This document shows, in pieces, positions 7,021 through 14,903 of a stretch of 23,314 nt of DNA. Source of the DNA: an uncultured Clostridia bacterium (GTDB lineage: Bacteria > Bacillota > Clostridia > Christensenellales > Aristaeellaceae); contig CAKTXR010000046.1 in the NCBI GenBank assembly GCA_934631025.1, forward strand, positions 1 to 23,314, given 5' to 3'. The notes beneath the pieces are model-generated. The model did not search any database, was not told the origin of the DNA, and saw only the letters and a list, made by a program, of their open reading frames with translations. Position numbers and translations under genes: made by a program. Positions within the stretch are counted from its first letter, which is position 1, and each line of letters starts with the position of its first letter.

Positions 7021-8142
7021 CTATGAACGCCTGGCGCGCACCATGCTGGTGATCAGCGTCATGGCAAGGCCGATCAGCGCGAAAATCACGCCCCAGCGCA
7101 GGAACGCTGCGAAGAACCTCAGCTCGGCCATATCGGCCGTCATGCAGGAAACGGGCCTGGCCGCCCCGGCGCACAGCTCCCAGAAGCGCCCCTGAATCGA
7201 GGAAAACGACACGATGACCTCCGGCACCCATTCGGTGAACACCTTCACCGGCTGGATGAAGAACGTCATAAGTCCCCAGCAGACCGTCAGCGTCGCCGCG
7301 ACGATCGCCAGCATGGCCAGCACGCGCACGGCCGCATAGCCGATCAGCGCCGTCATGTAGCGATCCTTCAGCTTTGTCTGGAAATCGCTCAGCCAGCGCG
7401 CGCCCAGCTTCATGATCAGCCGCGCCCAGATGACCAGCAGCCGGATGATAACGACCATCGCGATCAGGCGCAGCGCCATGGTCGCGCGCATCCGCTCCTT
7501 GGCCAGATTGTACAGCGTGCCGCTGCCCAGATTGTTCTGCGCCGCGCTGTTAAACAGCACGCTCATGTCGCTGCCGCCGTTCGAGACGGCCGTCAGCACG
7601 GCCACGTCGCAGCTCGTTTCATCGTCCGCGCAGGACAGCGGAATCCACGCCGCGTAGACGCCAATTTCGCCGATGCGGCGCGTGTGCTTCACTGTGCCCA
7701 CGACGGTGTAGGTCTTGTCGCCGACGGTTACGCGGCTATCCAGCGGATCCTTGTCGCCGAAGAGCTGAAACGCCAGCTTTTCGTCCAGCACGATGGAATG
7801 CTCCTTGTCGATCACGTCGGCGTAGGTCAGCGGCCGGCCGGAAACGACGCGCTGCGGATAGCATTCGCTGTAGCGCGCCCCCGCCATATAGAGCACGACG
7901 TCGCTCTGCGATTTGCCGCCGTCCTCCGTGCTGACCGATGTACCGTTTTTGACGGCGTGGAGACTCAGCGTATAGTCGGGCAATTCGCTGCGTACATTTT
8001 CCATGCTCTCCTGCAAATCGGGCAGTGTACCCTCCGGCAGGAACGCATACTGCATCAGATTGGGGCCGCTGTAAAGCCCGATCAGCGCGCACACGATCAG
8101 CACAAGCCCGAGCGGAAGCAGAAAATGAATCCCTTTCTTCAT
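7021..8142 (-). CDS. Membrane protein with MacB-type periplasmic core domain (ABC permease-like)
   Basis: The 373-residue protein has one N-terminal membrane segment (residues 5-24), then an extracellular domain to about 210 that resembles the MacB core domain. That domain includes VVSGRPLTYADV, SIVLDEKLAFQLFGD and DSRVTVGDKTYTVVGTV, close to the family pattern of secreted-substrate ABC permeases. The C-terminal part has about three hydrophobic segments (near 210-235, 255-285 and 335-362). The membrane part lacks the FtsX signature region usually ending in REIGIRKALGA, so the assignment to the permease family is partial. AAAGGAGC overlaps the upstream adaptor's stop and lies 7 bases before the ATG at 8142. 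It is the last gene of the operon. No ATPase partner is adjacent, although such permeases need one. Confidence 0.72.
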   Translation of the reverse strand: MKKGIHFLLPLGLVLIVCALIGLYSGPNLMQYAFLPEGTLPDLQESMENVRSELPDYTLSLHAVKNGTSVSTEDGGKSQSDVVLYMAGARYSECYPQRVVSGRPLTYADVIDKEHSIVLDEKLAFQLFGDKDPLDSRVTVGDKTYTVVGTVKHTRRIGEIGVYAAWIPLSCADDETSCDVAVLTAVSNGGSDMSVLFNSAAQNNLGSGTLYNLAKERMRATMALRLIAMVVIIRLLVIWARLIMKLGARWLSDFQTKLKDRYMTALIGYAAVRVLAMLAIVAATLTVCWGLMTFFIQPVKVFTEWVPEVIVSFSSIQGRFWELCAGAARPVSCMTADMAELRFFAAFLRWGVIFALIGLAMTLITSMVRARRS

Positions 8143-8155
8143 CTTCACTGCTCCT

Positions 8156-9490
8156 TTAGCCGCCGTACTCCATGACGGTATCGCCCTCACTGATGGCGCG
8201 ATCTTCCATATAGATGATCGAGCTGCGCGACAGATCCTCGTTGACCGACACGACGGACGGCGATTCGTTGAGCACGGTCAGCGTCTGCTTGACCACCTTG
8301 AGCTGCGTGCCGCCGAATGTCGAGCTGACCGACTGCGCCACATAGACATAGCGGTCGTTGTCGCTGCCGCGCACAGCCGCGGCGGGAATCAGGCAGGTGG
8401 CCTCCTGCGCGCGGGTGGTCAGGCGCACGGTGATGTCGCCCTGCATCATGTTGGTGATGCTGCCGTTGGAATCGATGATGTCCTGCGTGATGGCCACGTC
8501 GGCATAGCGCGTGCCGTCCGAGGATACGCCGGTGTTCACGACGGCGGTCTCAAGCCGGCCGTAGCGGTCGGTGTTCAGCGTGACGACCGAGCCGGCCGCG
8601 ACCGACTGCTTGACGTTCGAAATGTCGGCGCGGATAACCGGAGACGCGCCTTCCTTCGTCATCTTGAGCACGACGGTCGTCGCGCCCACCGTGCCGCCCT
8701 TTTCAACGGAGACCTCGGCGATATACGCGTCGTGCGGCGCATAGACGTGGCTCACCTCGCGGGAGAGCAGCTGGAGCGCTGTCATCTTATCCTCGCAGTC
8801 GGCCATTTTGTCCTCATAGTCCTTTTTCTGGGTCAGATACGTCCAGTCGGTCTCGTTGATGGCGTAGCGGTTGAGCGAATCGAGCGTGTCGCTCGCCTTT
8901 TTGTTGGCAGTCTCGGCCGCAGTCTGCGCGTCGATGGCCGCCTTCAGATCGTCGCTCGCGCCCTCGGGATAGCCGCCCTTTTCAGGCATGGTCAGCTTTT
9001 CCAGTTCGAGCAGCGCCTGCACCTCGACGCGGCAGTCGCGCAGCGTCTGGCTGGCGGTCTGCGCGGCGTAATAGGCGTCCATCCAGGCGGTTTCGTTGCG
9101 CGTCAGGCGAACCTCGCCGTTTTTGCGCACGAGATCGCGCAGGGAGGCCTGCGCCGTGTCGTAGTCGCTTTGCAGCGTCTTGAGCGTCTTGTCGTAATCG
9201 GCGACCGACGCGCTGAGCAGCTCGTCGCCCGCCTTGACCTGCTGGCCGGCCTTGACGAACAGCCGCGTAACGGTCAGCGACTGATCGGCGGGCACATCCA
9301 GCGTCAGATCCTCGGTATCGCCGAAGTTGATCTTGCCGGTCAGGTCGGTGTTCATCTCAAACTTGCCCTGACGGGCGTTGGTAAAGCGCACCTTGGCGGT
9401 CGTGATGGTGCGGATCGTCCCCGAAAAGAACATACACAGCGCGACCACAATGGCCAGCACAACCATGGCGCGAATGGCAAATTTTCTCAT
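8156..9490 (-). CDS. HlyD/RND-type adaptor protein, membrane anchored
   Basis: The 444-residue protein has an N-terminal membrane anchor (residues 6-28) and the hairpin layout of HlyD-type adaptors. The first lipoyl half (about 60-95) contains VTRLFVKAGQQVKAGDELLS. A long Ala/Gln/Lys-rich coiled coil spans about 95-245. The second lipoyl half (HVYAPHDAYIAEVSVEKGGTVG) comes next, followed by beta-barrel and membrane-proximal segments. Adaptors of this kind bridge a MacB- or RND-type pump to the exterior, which fits the MacB-like gene immediately downstream (stop and next start 13 bases apart). In a Gram-positive cell it would act in the wall space. GGGGA precedes the ATG by about 9 bases. The upstream permease stop is 12 bases away, so the genes are tightly coupled. 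Confidence 0.85.
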   Translation of the reverse strand: MRKFAIRAMVVLAIVVALCMFFSGTIRTITTAKVRFTNARQGKFEMNTDLTGKINFGDTEDLTLDVPADQSLTVTRLFVKAGQQVKAGDELLSASVADYDKTLKTLQSDYDTAQASLRDLVRKNGEVRLTRNETAWMDAYYAAQTASQTLRDCRVEVQALLELEKLTMPEKGGYPEGASDDLKAAIDAQTAAETANKKASDTLDSLNRYAINETDWTYLTQKKDYEDKMADCEDKMTALQLLSREVSHVYAPHDAYIAEVSVEKGGTVGATTVVLKMTKEGASPVIRADISNVKQSVAAGSVVTLNTDRYGRLETAVVNTGVSSDGTRYADVAITQDIIDSNGSITNMMQGDITVRLTTRAQEATCLIPAAAVRGSDNDRYVYVAQSVSSTFGGTQLKVVKQTLTVLNESPSVVSVNEDLSRSSIIYMEDRAISEGDTVMEYGG

Positions 9491-9502
9491 ACTCCGTTTC
9501 CC

Positions 9503-10363
9503 CTACTTCAATTCTGTGAGCTGGATGCCCGAAAGGATGTCCTCCTGGAAGAACAGATACACGAACAGCGCCGGCAAAATATAGAGCGCCGCGCCGGCGA
9601 ATTCAAAGCCGGTGTTCTCGTTGGCCAGCTGGTTGAACATGACCGAGAGCGGCTGAATGTCGGCTCGTTCCGTGAGGTAAGTCAGCGGCTGCTCGACCAG
9701 ATTCCAGCAATCCGCAAACGACAGCGCCGCCGCCGCGCCGAGAATGGGCCGGCAGACCGGCAGGACAATATTGACGTAGGTACGGAACGTACCCGCGCCG
9801 TCGATCGAAGCCGCCTCGATCAGCTCGCCGGGCAGGCTGACCATGAACTGGCGCACCAGAAAGATGTAAAACGGCGTGAACCACATGGGCAGAACCACCG
9901 CCCAGATCGTGTTGAGCAGCCCCATTGCGCGCAGCGTCAGCACGTTGGGCACCATGGTGACCTGGAAGGGCAGCAGCATCAGCAGGATGATGACGAAGAA
10001 CAGCCCGTCGCGTCCCGGAAAGCGGAACTTGCTTAGCGCAAAGGCCATGGCGGGAATGATGATCGCCTGTCCCAGCAGAATCATCAGCGTGTACATCACC
10101 GAATTGACGAAGAGGCGCAGCACCGTGTTGTCCGTAATCAGTATCTGATAATACTGGCTGAGCGAAAACATCCGCGGCGACAGGCGCGAGTCCATCCAGA
10201 CGGAATCGTCGAAATTGTTGCGCGTCTTCATATAGGCCTTCATGTCGGTGATGGATGAAAACGAATACAGAAACGTCTGCACCATCGGCCAGAGCACAAC
10301 CAGCGCCATGATGAAGAGCAGCGCGCAGACGATGCGGAAGCGAACGCCTTTATGTTGTCTCAT
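9503..10363 (-). CDS. Carbohydrate ABC transporter permease, MalG-like (CUT1)
   Basis: This is a 286-residue inner-membrane permease with about six hydrophobic segments. The cytoplasmic EAA loop at 183-202 (EAASIDGAGTFRTYVNIVLP) docks on the ATPase and is of the MalG/UgpE type. It pairs with the MalF-like gene immediately upstream to form the translocation channel for the binding protein encoded two genes upstream. A GTG at 10369 opens the frame two codons earlier, but AGGAGG sits 9 bases before the ATG at 10363 and only 3 before the GTG. The gap to the upstream stop is 14 bases. The transported substrate cannot be deduced from the sequence. CUT1 systems often use a shared ATPase encoded elsewhere (MsmX type), which would explain why none is present. 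Confidence 0.93.
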   Translation of the reverse strand: MRQHKGVRFRIVCALLFIMALVVLWPMVQTFLYSFSSITDMKAYMKTRNNFDDSVWMDSRLSPRMFSLSQYYQILITDNTVLRLFVNSVMYTLMILLGQAIIIPAMAFALSKFRFPGRDGLFFVIILLMLLPFQVTMVPNVLTLRAMGLLNTIWAVVLPMWFTPFYIFLVRQFMVSLPGELIEAASIDGAGTFRTYVNIVLPVCRPILGAAAALSFADCWNLVEQPLTYLTERADIQPLSVMFNQLANENTGFEFAGAALYILPALFVYLFFQEDILSGIQLTELK

Positions 10364-10377
10364 TGTCACTCGCCTCC

Positions 10378-11232
10378 TCAGGTCAGACCGCGCTGAGCGC
10401 GCTTCTGGATATAGAACAGTACCCCGAAGAGCGCAAACACAATGATGGCGAACGAATAGGCCGCCGTGGTCACATTCTGATAGTTCAGCTTGGAATACAT
10501 GTTGTTCATGTAGTTTTGAAGCGTATAGACGGCCTCGTCCGGATACGCGCCGCCGATGAAATAGACCTCCTTGAAGATGCGGAAGGCGTTGATCCAGGCC
10601 AGTATGAACACCAGAAACGCCGAGGGCACAATCAGGGGCAGCGTGATGTTGAACGCCTGCTGGCGGAAGGACGCGCCCTCCAGCGTGGCGTATTCATACA
10701 AAGGCTCGGGAATGGACTGGAGCGCCGCCACGAATATGACGATGCAGAAGCCCAGATTCTTCCACAGAAACATCAGTATGATCGGCACGCGCAGCGCGGC
10801 GTTGTCCAGCCACATCACGCGTTCAACGCCCAGCGCATTCAGGAAGTGATTGATCGGGCCGCCGTAATCGAACCAGAGCAGCCAGATGATCAGCACGGCG
10901 GAGGACGGCATCAGATACGGCAGAAGCACGCTGCTGCGGAAGAAGCCGCCCGCCGGCCGGATGCGGTTGAGCAGCACCGACAGTGCAAAGGACAATACCC
11001 ACAGAAGCGGCGCGCAGATCAGGGACAGTATCATCGTATTTTTAAGGCCCAGCCGGAACATCTGGTTATTCCAGACGTTGATATAGTTCTGAATGCCCAC
11101 AAAGGCGTTCTTATAGCTGCCGTCGGTGACGCTGTACCAGATGCCGCCCAGGAAGGGAATGACGTAGAATATCAGTATGCCGATGAGACCCGGCAGCAAA
11201 AACGGCAGCACATACCTCTTTCGCGTATACAC
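10378..11232 (-). CDS. Sugar ABC transporter permease, MalF/UgpA-like (CUT1)
   Basis: This permease has about six membrane segments and an EAA loop near residues 180-199 (EYATLEGASFRQQAFNITLP) in which the second and third positions are Tyr-Ala instead of Ala-Ala. It begins with KRYVLPFLLPGLIGILIFYVIP, the usual first membrane helix of the UgpA group. An ATG at 11238 is preceded directly by GGAGG with no spacing, whereas the GTG at 11232 lies 6 bases after the same GGAGG; the later start is preferred slightly and removes two residues. It heterodimerises with the MalG-like product. The gene is separated from the upstream binding-protein gene by about 110 bases that contain a strong stem-loop. 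Confidence 0.92.
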   Translation of the reverse strand: MYTRKRYVLPFLLPGLIGILIFYVIPFLGGIWYSVTDGSYKNAFVGIQNYINVWNNQMFRLGLKNTMILSLICAPLLWVLSFALSVLLNRIRPAGGFFRSSVLLPYLMPSSAVLIIWLLWFDYGGPINHFLNALGVERVMWLDNAALRVPIILMFLWKNLGFCIVIFVAALQSIPEPLYEYATLEGASFRQQAFNITLPLIVPSAFLVFILAWINAFRIFKEVYFIGGAYPDEAVYTLQNYMNNMYSKLNYQNVTTAAYSFAIIVFALFGVLFYIQKRAQRGLT

Positions 11233-11287
11233 CTGCATCCTCCGAATCGGAGCCGTCTGATGGACGACCCGTTTTCCTGGTCATAAG

Positions 11288-11321
11288 CCGTCCGCCGGAA
11301 AAGGGGCTCTCCGGCGGACGG
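11288..11321 (-). promoter_or_regulatory. Intercistronic stem-loop between binding-protein and permease genes
   Basis: Arms 11288-11299 and 11310-11321 are perfect 12-bp complements (CCGTCCGCCGGA and its complement) around a 10-base loop. No T-run follows in either direction, so this is not a standard terminator. Its place after the binding-protein gene and before the permease genes is like that of the malE-malF hairpins, which block 3' decay and keep binding protein in excess. That role here is inference. Confidence 0.75.
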
Positions 11322-11343
11322 AACAACGGTTGGTCAGGGGCGA

Positions 11344-13707
11344 TCAGTTGCCCTCAAGGCGCATCATCTGAACCTTCTTGTCAATGGCCTGAAGCATTTC
11401 GTCGACGCCGATCGTACCCTCATAGTACTGACTGATGACAGACCAGACGGTATCGTCGTCCTTGGAGCCGCTGGAAACCACCGTGCAGTCGTAGGTGATG
11501 GGTGCCAGATACTGAGCGCGCGCGCGGTAGGACTCTATGTCGCTCGGGCTGATCATCCAATAGGTATCGTCGATGTTGGCCAGCGATTCGTTGAGGGAGT
11601 CGAGCTGCTCCTGATAGCTGGCCTTCTCGTCCTCGTCCGCATCCTCCATGGCCTGCCTGGTTGTCTCGATCCACTCGGCGAGGTTCTTCTTGTATTCCTC
11701 GAAGTCGGGATAGCGGATCGGGTCGTTTTTGTCGGCGTAGAAGTTGTACTGGTCGTTCGTGTCGAGGGAGTCGGCCATAGTCTCCAGATAGGCGATGGCC
11801 TCGTCGACGTGCTCGGAGAAGGGATTGACAAACGCCACGGCCAGATTGACGCTCATGCGCTTCTCGGCGCCCTGCTCGACGGAGAGCAGCAGCGGCAGAG
11901 AATTATAGCCGCCGCCGTTCTGAATGGCGGTGGAGACGTAGGTCTCGAACAGATAGATGCGGTCGTCGGCGTCGCTGCCCAGCCATTCGCCGGTTTCCTC
12001 GTCGTAGGTCTGCTCGGGCACGTCCAGCGCGTCGTAGTCCACCTGATCGATGCGCTCAATCAGACCCTTGAGCAGGGGCGTGTTGAAGGAATACTGCGCG
12101 TCGCTGGCGTTGATATAATTCTGATAGTCATCAAAGATCATGCTGAACAGGCTGCGCTTGATGTCGTCCTGGCTGTAATAGCCCTCAAAGGCGCGCACGC
12201 CGCAGCCGTCGGTCAGCTTGGAGGGCAGCTCGTTCAGGAAATCGAAGAACTCGTCCCAGGTCTGGGGCATATCGGCCTCGGTCATGCCCAGCTTTTCGAG
12301 CGCCTTGGGGTTATAGCCCATGCTGGAGCCGTACATGGACACGGGCAGCGCGTAGATGTGGCCGTCCTTGGTCACGGCGCTCAGCAGGCCGGAATACATG
12401 CTCGTGATCGCCTGCTTCAGCTTCTCGCTGCCGTCCAGCTCGGCCATGTAGCCGCGCTCGAACAGGGCGCTGTACTGGCTGGCGGAAACATTCATGGTGT
12501 AGATGTCCACAGCGCCGGAGCGGTTCATCATGGCCTGCAGCACATCGTCGATATTGCCGTTGCGGTTCACGACCACGGAGACGTTGCCATGCTCGTTGGT
12601 GTACTTATAGTAGGCGGTATCGACGGCATTTTCGTAAGCGTAGTCGTTGATGTGCAGCGTGATCTCGGAGCGCTCGTCAGGATTGAGGTTGCGCAGCACG
12701 ATGGTCTCCCAGTCGCCCAGCAGCATAAAGCCGTCCTTCGTGACCTGCGCCACGGACTGGCCGCTCCCGCTCACGGGGGAATCGTTGACGGACACGGCGT
12801 TTTCAAAATCGAAGCCCGCCGCCGCCCAGATCTCGCCGCCCAGCGTGTAATAGAGCGTATCGGTCTCGGCGTTGTAGTAGAGATTCTGCGGCAGAGAATA
12901 ATCGGCGATATTCATCTCGCCCTTGGAAACGGTGGATTCGTCGGCAAGATTGTAGAACGCGAAATTCACGGGAGAGCCGCCCTCGCTCCAGACGTAGGTC
13001 GTAATCAGCACCTGACCATTGCCGGCCGGAGCCGCGGCGTTGAGATCCTGAATGTAATGCTCGGTATACTTGCCGGTCTTGAGATCGAACGCGACCAGCA
13101 GATTGTTGCCGTCGTCGTCGTTGGTCGTACCGACCAGCGTATCGCCGGTGCAGAAGGACGAATTGACATAGCGGGAGTAGGAATAGGTGTCGTAAGTCTC
13201 AACCATGTCCGTCCAGTCCAGATCGGGCAGGTCGCTCTTTTCATACTTCACAACGCCGTCCGCGCAGACCATCTTGTAGACATGGCCGCCGTCGACCTTG
13301 TTGCCGTTGTCGCTGTAGGTGTTGAAGGACATGACGGCGTACAGCTCGTCGTTATAGGCGAAGGTCATCACATTGTTGACGCTCGGATAATCCGTGATTT
13401 CCGAGCCATCGTCGGCGGTTTCAACCGTCGGCTCAAGGCCGTCGAAATTCTGAGCGTCAAAGCTGTCGGTCGTATCGAAATACTCGGTTTCCTTGCTGGC
13501 GATGTCATAGACGGCCATTTTGTTGTCGGTCTGATAGTAAACCTTCTCGCCCGCCAGATAAACGCCGCCGTCGGTGCCATAGTAATAGCCGTTCGATGAA
13601 TCGGCATGGAACAGCGTCACGTCGCCCGTGCTCGCAAAGGCAGTCTGCGCCAGCCCCAACGTCAGCATGACTGCCAGCAGAAGAGCCAGCATTTTCTTCA
13701 TATTCAT
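11344..13707 (-). CDS. Solute-binding protein with N-terminal beta-propeller domain
   Basis: The 787-residue secreted protein begins with a signal peptide (KKMLALLLAVMLTLGLAQ, cleavage after AFA). There is no lipobox Cys, unusual for a Gram-positive binding protein. Residues 30-340 look like a beta-propeller of about six blades, with repeated strand pairs such as GEKVYYQTDNKMAVYDI, NLLVAFDLKTGKY and DTLYYTLGGEIWAA. Residues 345-787 are a family 1 extracellular solute-binding domain (ITLHINDY, GNIDDVLQAMMNRSGAVDIY, DGHIYALPVSMYGSSMGYN, PQTWDEFFDFLNELP). AAGGAG lies 12 bases before the ATG at 13707, and AAAAGG is 6 bases before a second ATG at 13701; either is possible, and an ORF start at 13740 overlaps the upstream gene. 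It should deliver a ligand to the CUT1-like permeases. Confidence 0.88.
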   Translation of the reverse strand: MNMKKMLALLLAVMLTLGLAQTAFASTGDVTLFHADSSNGYYYGTDGGVYLAGEKVYYQTDNKMAVYDIASKETEYFDTTDSFDAQNFDGLEPTVETADDGSEITDYPSVNNVMTFAYNDELYAVMSFNTYSDNGNKVDGGHVYKMVCADGVVKYEKSDLPDLDWTDMVETYDTYSYSRYVNSSFCTGDTLVGTTNDDDGNNLLVAFDLKTGKYTEHYIQDLNAAAPAGNGQVLITTYVWSEGGSPVNFAFYNLADESTVSKGEMNIADYSLPQNLYYNAETDTLYYTLGGEIWAAAGFDFENAVSVNDSPVSGSGQSVAQVTKDGFMLLGDWETIVLRNLNPDERSEITLHINDYAYENAVDTAYYKYTNEHGNVSVVVNRNGNIDDVLQAMMNRSGAVDIYTMNVSASQYSALFERGYMAELDGSEKLKQAITSMYSGLLSAVTKDGHIYALPVSMYGSSMGYNPKALEKLGMTEADMPQTWDEFFDFLNELPSKLTDGCGVRAFEGYYSQDDIKRSLFSMIFDDYQNYINASDAQYSFNTPLLKGLIERIDQVDYDALDVPEQTYDEETGEWLGSDADDRIYLFETYVSTAIQNGGGYNSLPLLLSVEQGAEKRMSVNLAVAFVNPFSEHVDEAIAYLETMADSLDTNDQYNFYADKNDPIRYPDFEEYKKNLAEWIETTRQAMEDADEDEKASYQEQLDSLNESLANIDDTYWMISPSDIESYRARAQYLAPITYDCTVVSSGSKDDDTVWSVISQYYEGTIGVDEMLQAIDKKVQMMRLEGN

Positions 13708-13736
13708 CCTTTTCACACACTCCTTCTTTTTATAAA

Positions 13737-14897
13737 TCACTGCTGCGGCGCGGGCGTCGGCGAGGCCATGTCAGGCTCCGCTGTCGCCGCATCGTCCGTG
13801 GGAAGCGCGTCGTCGGTCGGATAGACGATGACCGACATGCCCAGCCGGACGTTTTCATCGGGCGTGAACGTGACATAGGCCTTATAATAAGTCTTGTCGC
13901 TGCGTTCGCCCTCGGCCGCCTTCTCGCTCAGATGGGAAATGGACGTGATCGTGCCCGTGTAGGTCTTGGTCTCGTCGATATCCCAGTAGAACTCTATATC
14001 CACCGCCTGACCCTCTTTCAGCTCGGTCAGATCCTCCTCGGGGACGCTGATCTCGATCTGCATGGAATCGGACGGATAGATCTTGACCACGCTGTCGCCC
14101 TTGGAGACGGCCGCGCCCGCCGTTACGTCCACGGAGGCCACGACGCCGCTCAGCGGCGAAGCGATCACGCAGTCCGGCGCGTACAGGCCGTCCAGCACAC
14201 CGTCGACCGTCTCGAAGAGCAGCTCGCCGCGCTCGACGAAATCGCCGTTCTCAACGTGCATCTTGAGGATGCTGCCCGTGCCCTTGACGGCGACCGGCGC
14301 GGTGCGCCCCACGGTGCCCCGGCCGATGCGGCTCTCGGCGGCATAGGAGGATTCGCGGTAAATGCCCACCGTCTCGCCCATGTAGAAATCGCCGCCGGTC
14401 ACCTCGACGTTATAGCCGGTATCGGTCAGCGCGGACACCAGGCCGGTGCCGCGGTGCGTACCGTCGGAGGTGCAGCTCAGATACACCGTCTCGCCCAGAT
14501 GAACATACTTGTTCTCGCTCTTGTTGTAGGCCTTCTCGGTCGTGGCCGCGAGGGTGTAGCGATTGGTCGGCTCAATGTAGAGCACCGCGCCGTAACGATC
14601 GCCGATGCTGCCCGCGTCGTCGCCCTCGGCCGCGTAGATGCCGGTGATCGTGCCCTCCAGCGGCGCGTAGTTGAGCGTCGTGGCGATCTTCGCGATCTCG
14701 TCGCCCTTTTTGATCAGATCGCCCGCGCGCACCATGACCTCGGCCACCTTGCCGCCGAAGAGCGCCGCCACGGGCAGCGTTTCTCCGGCCACAACCACGC
14801 CGTTATAGGAAAGGGACGCTTCAGCGCTTGCCCCTGAAACCAGCAGAACCGTTATCAGGAGCGCCATGAGACACGAAAGAATCTTCCGTCCTGTCAT
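13737..14897 (-). CDS. Secreted HlyD-like adaptor protein
   Basis: The 386-residue protein has a cleavable signal peptide (to about residue 25, VSGASA|EAS) rather than a retained anchor. Three biotinyl-lipoyl-like modules are visible: GKVAEVMVRAGDLIKKGDEI near 48, GSILKMHVENGDFVERGELL near 210 and SGVVASVDVTAGAAVSKGDS near 250. A beta-barrel segment follows (MQIEISVPEEDLTELKEGQAVDI and the strand GMSVIVYP). There is no long coiled coil, unlike the second adaptor of this operon. The C-terminus is a short Asp/Ala/Pro-rich tail. AGGAGG lies 11 bases upstream and overlaps the stop of the preceding gene. The protein should sit outside the membrane. Its partner cannot be named, but the MacB-like protein and the repeat protein of the operon are candidates. 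Confidence 0.82.
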   Translation of the reverse strand: MTGRKILSCLMALLITVLLVSGASAEASLSYNGVVVAGETLPVAALFGGKVAEVMVRAGDLIKKGDEIAKIATTLNYAPLEGTITGIYAAEGDDAGSIGDRYGAVLYIEPTNRYTLAATTEKAYNKSENKYVHLGETVYLSCTSDGTHRGTGLVSALTDTGYNVEVTGGDFYMGETVGIYRESSYAAESRIGRGTVGRTAPVAVKGTGSILKMHVENGDFVERGELLFETVDGVLDGLYAPDCVIASPLSGVVASVDVTAGAAVSKGDSVVKIYPSDSMQIEISVPEEDLTELKEGQAVDIEFYWDIDETKTYTGTITSISHLSEKAAEGERSDKTYYKAYVTFTPDENVRLGMSVIVYPTDDALPTDDAATAEPDMASPTPAPQQ

Positions 14898-14903
14898 TGC
14901 GGT

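Noticed and set aside
11809..13599. 596-codon rightward frame opposite the solute-binding protein gene
   Set aside because: Val/Ala/Gly/His-rich composition and no start site; the sense strand encodes a clear signal peptide and binding-protein domain.
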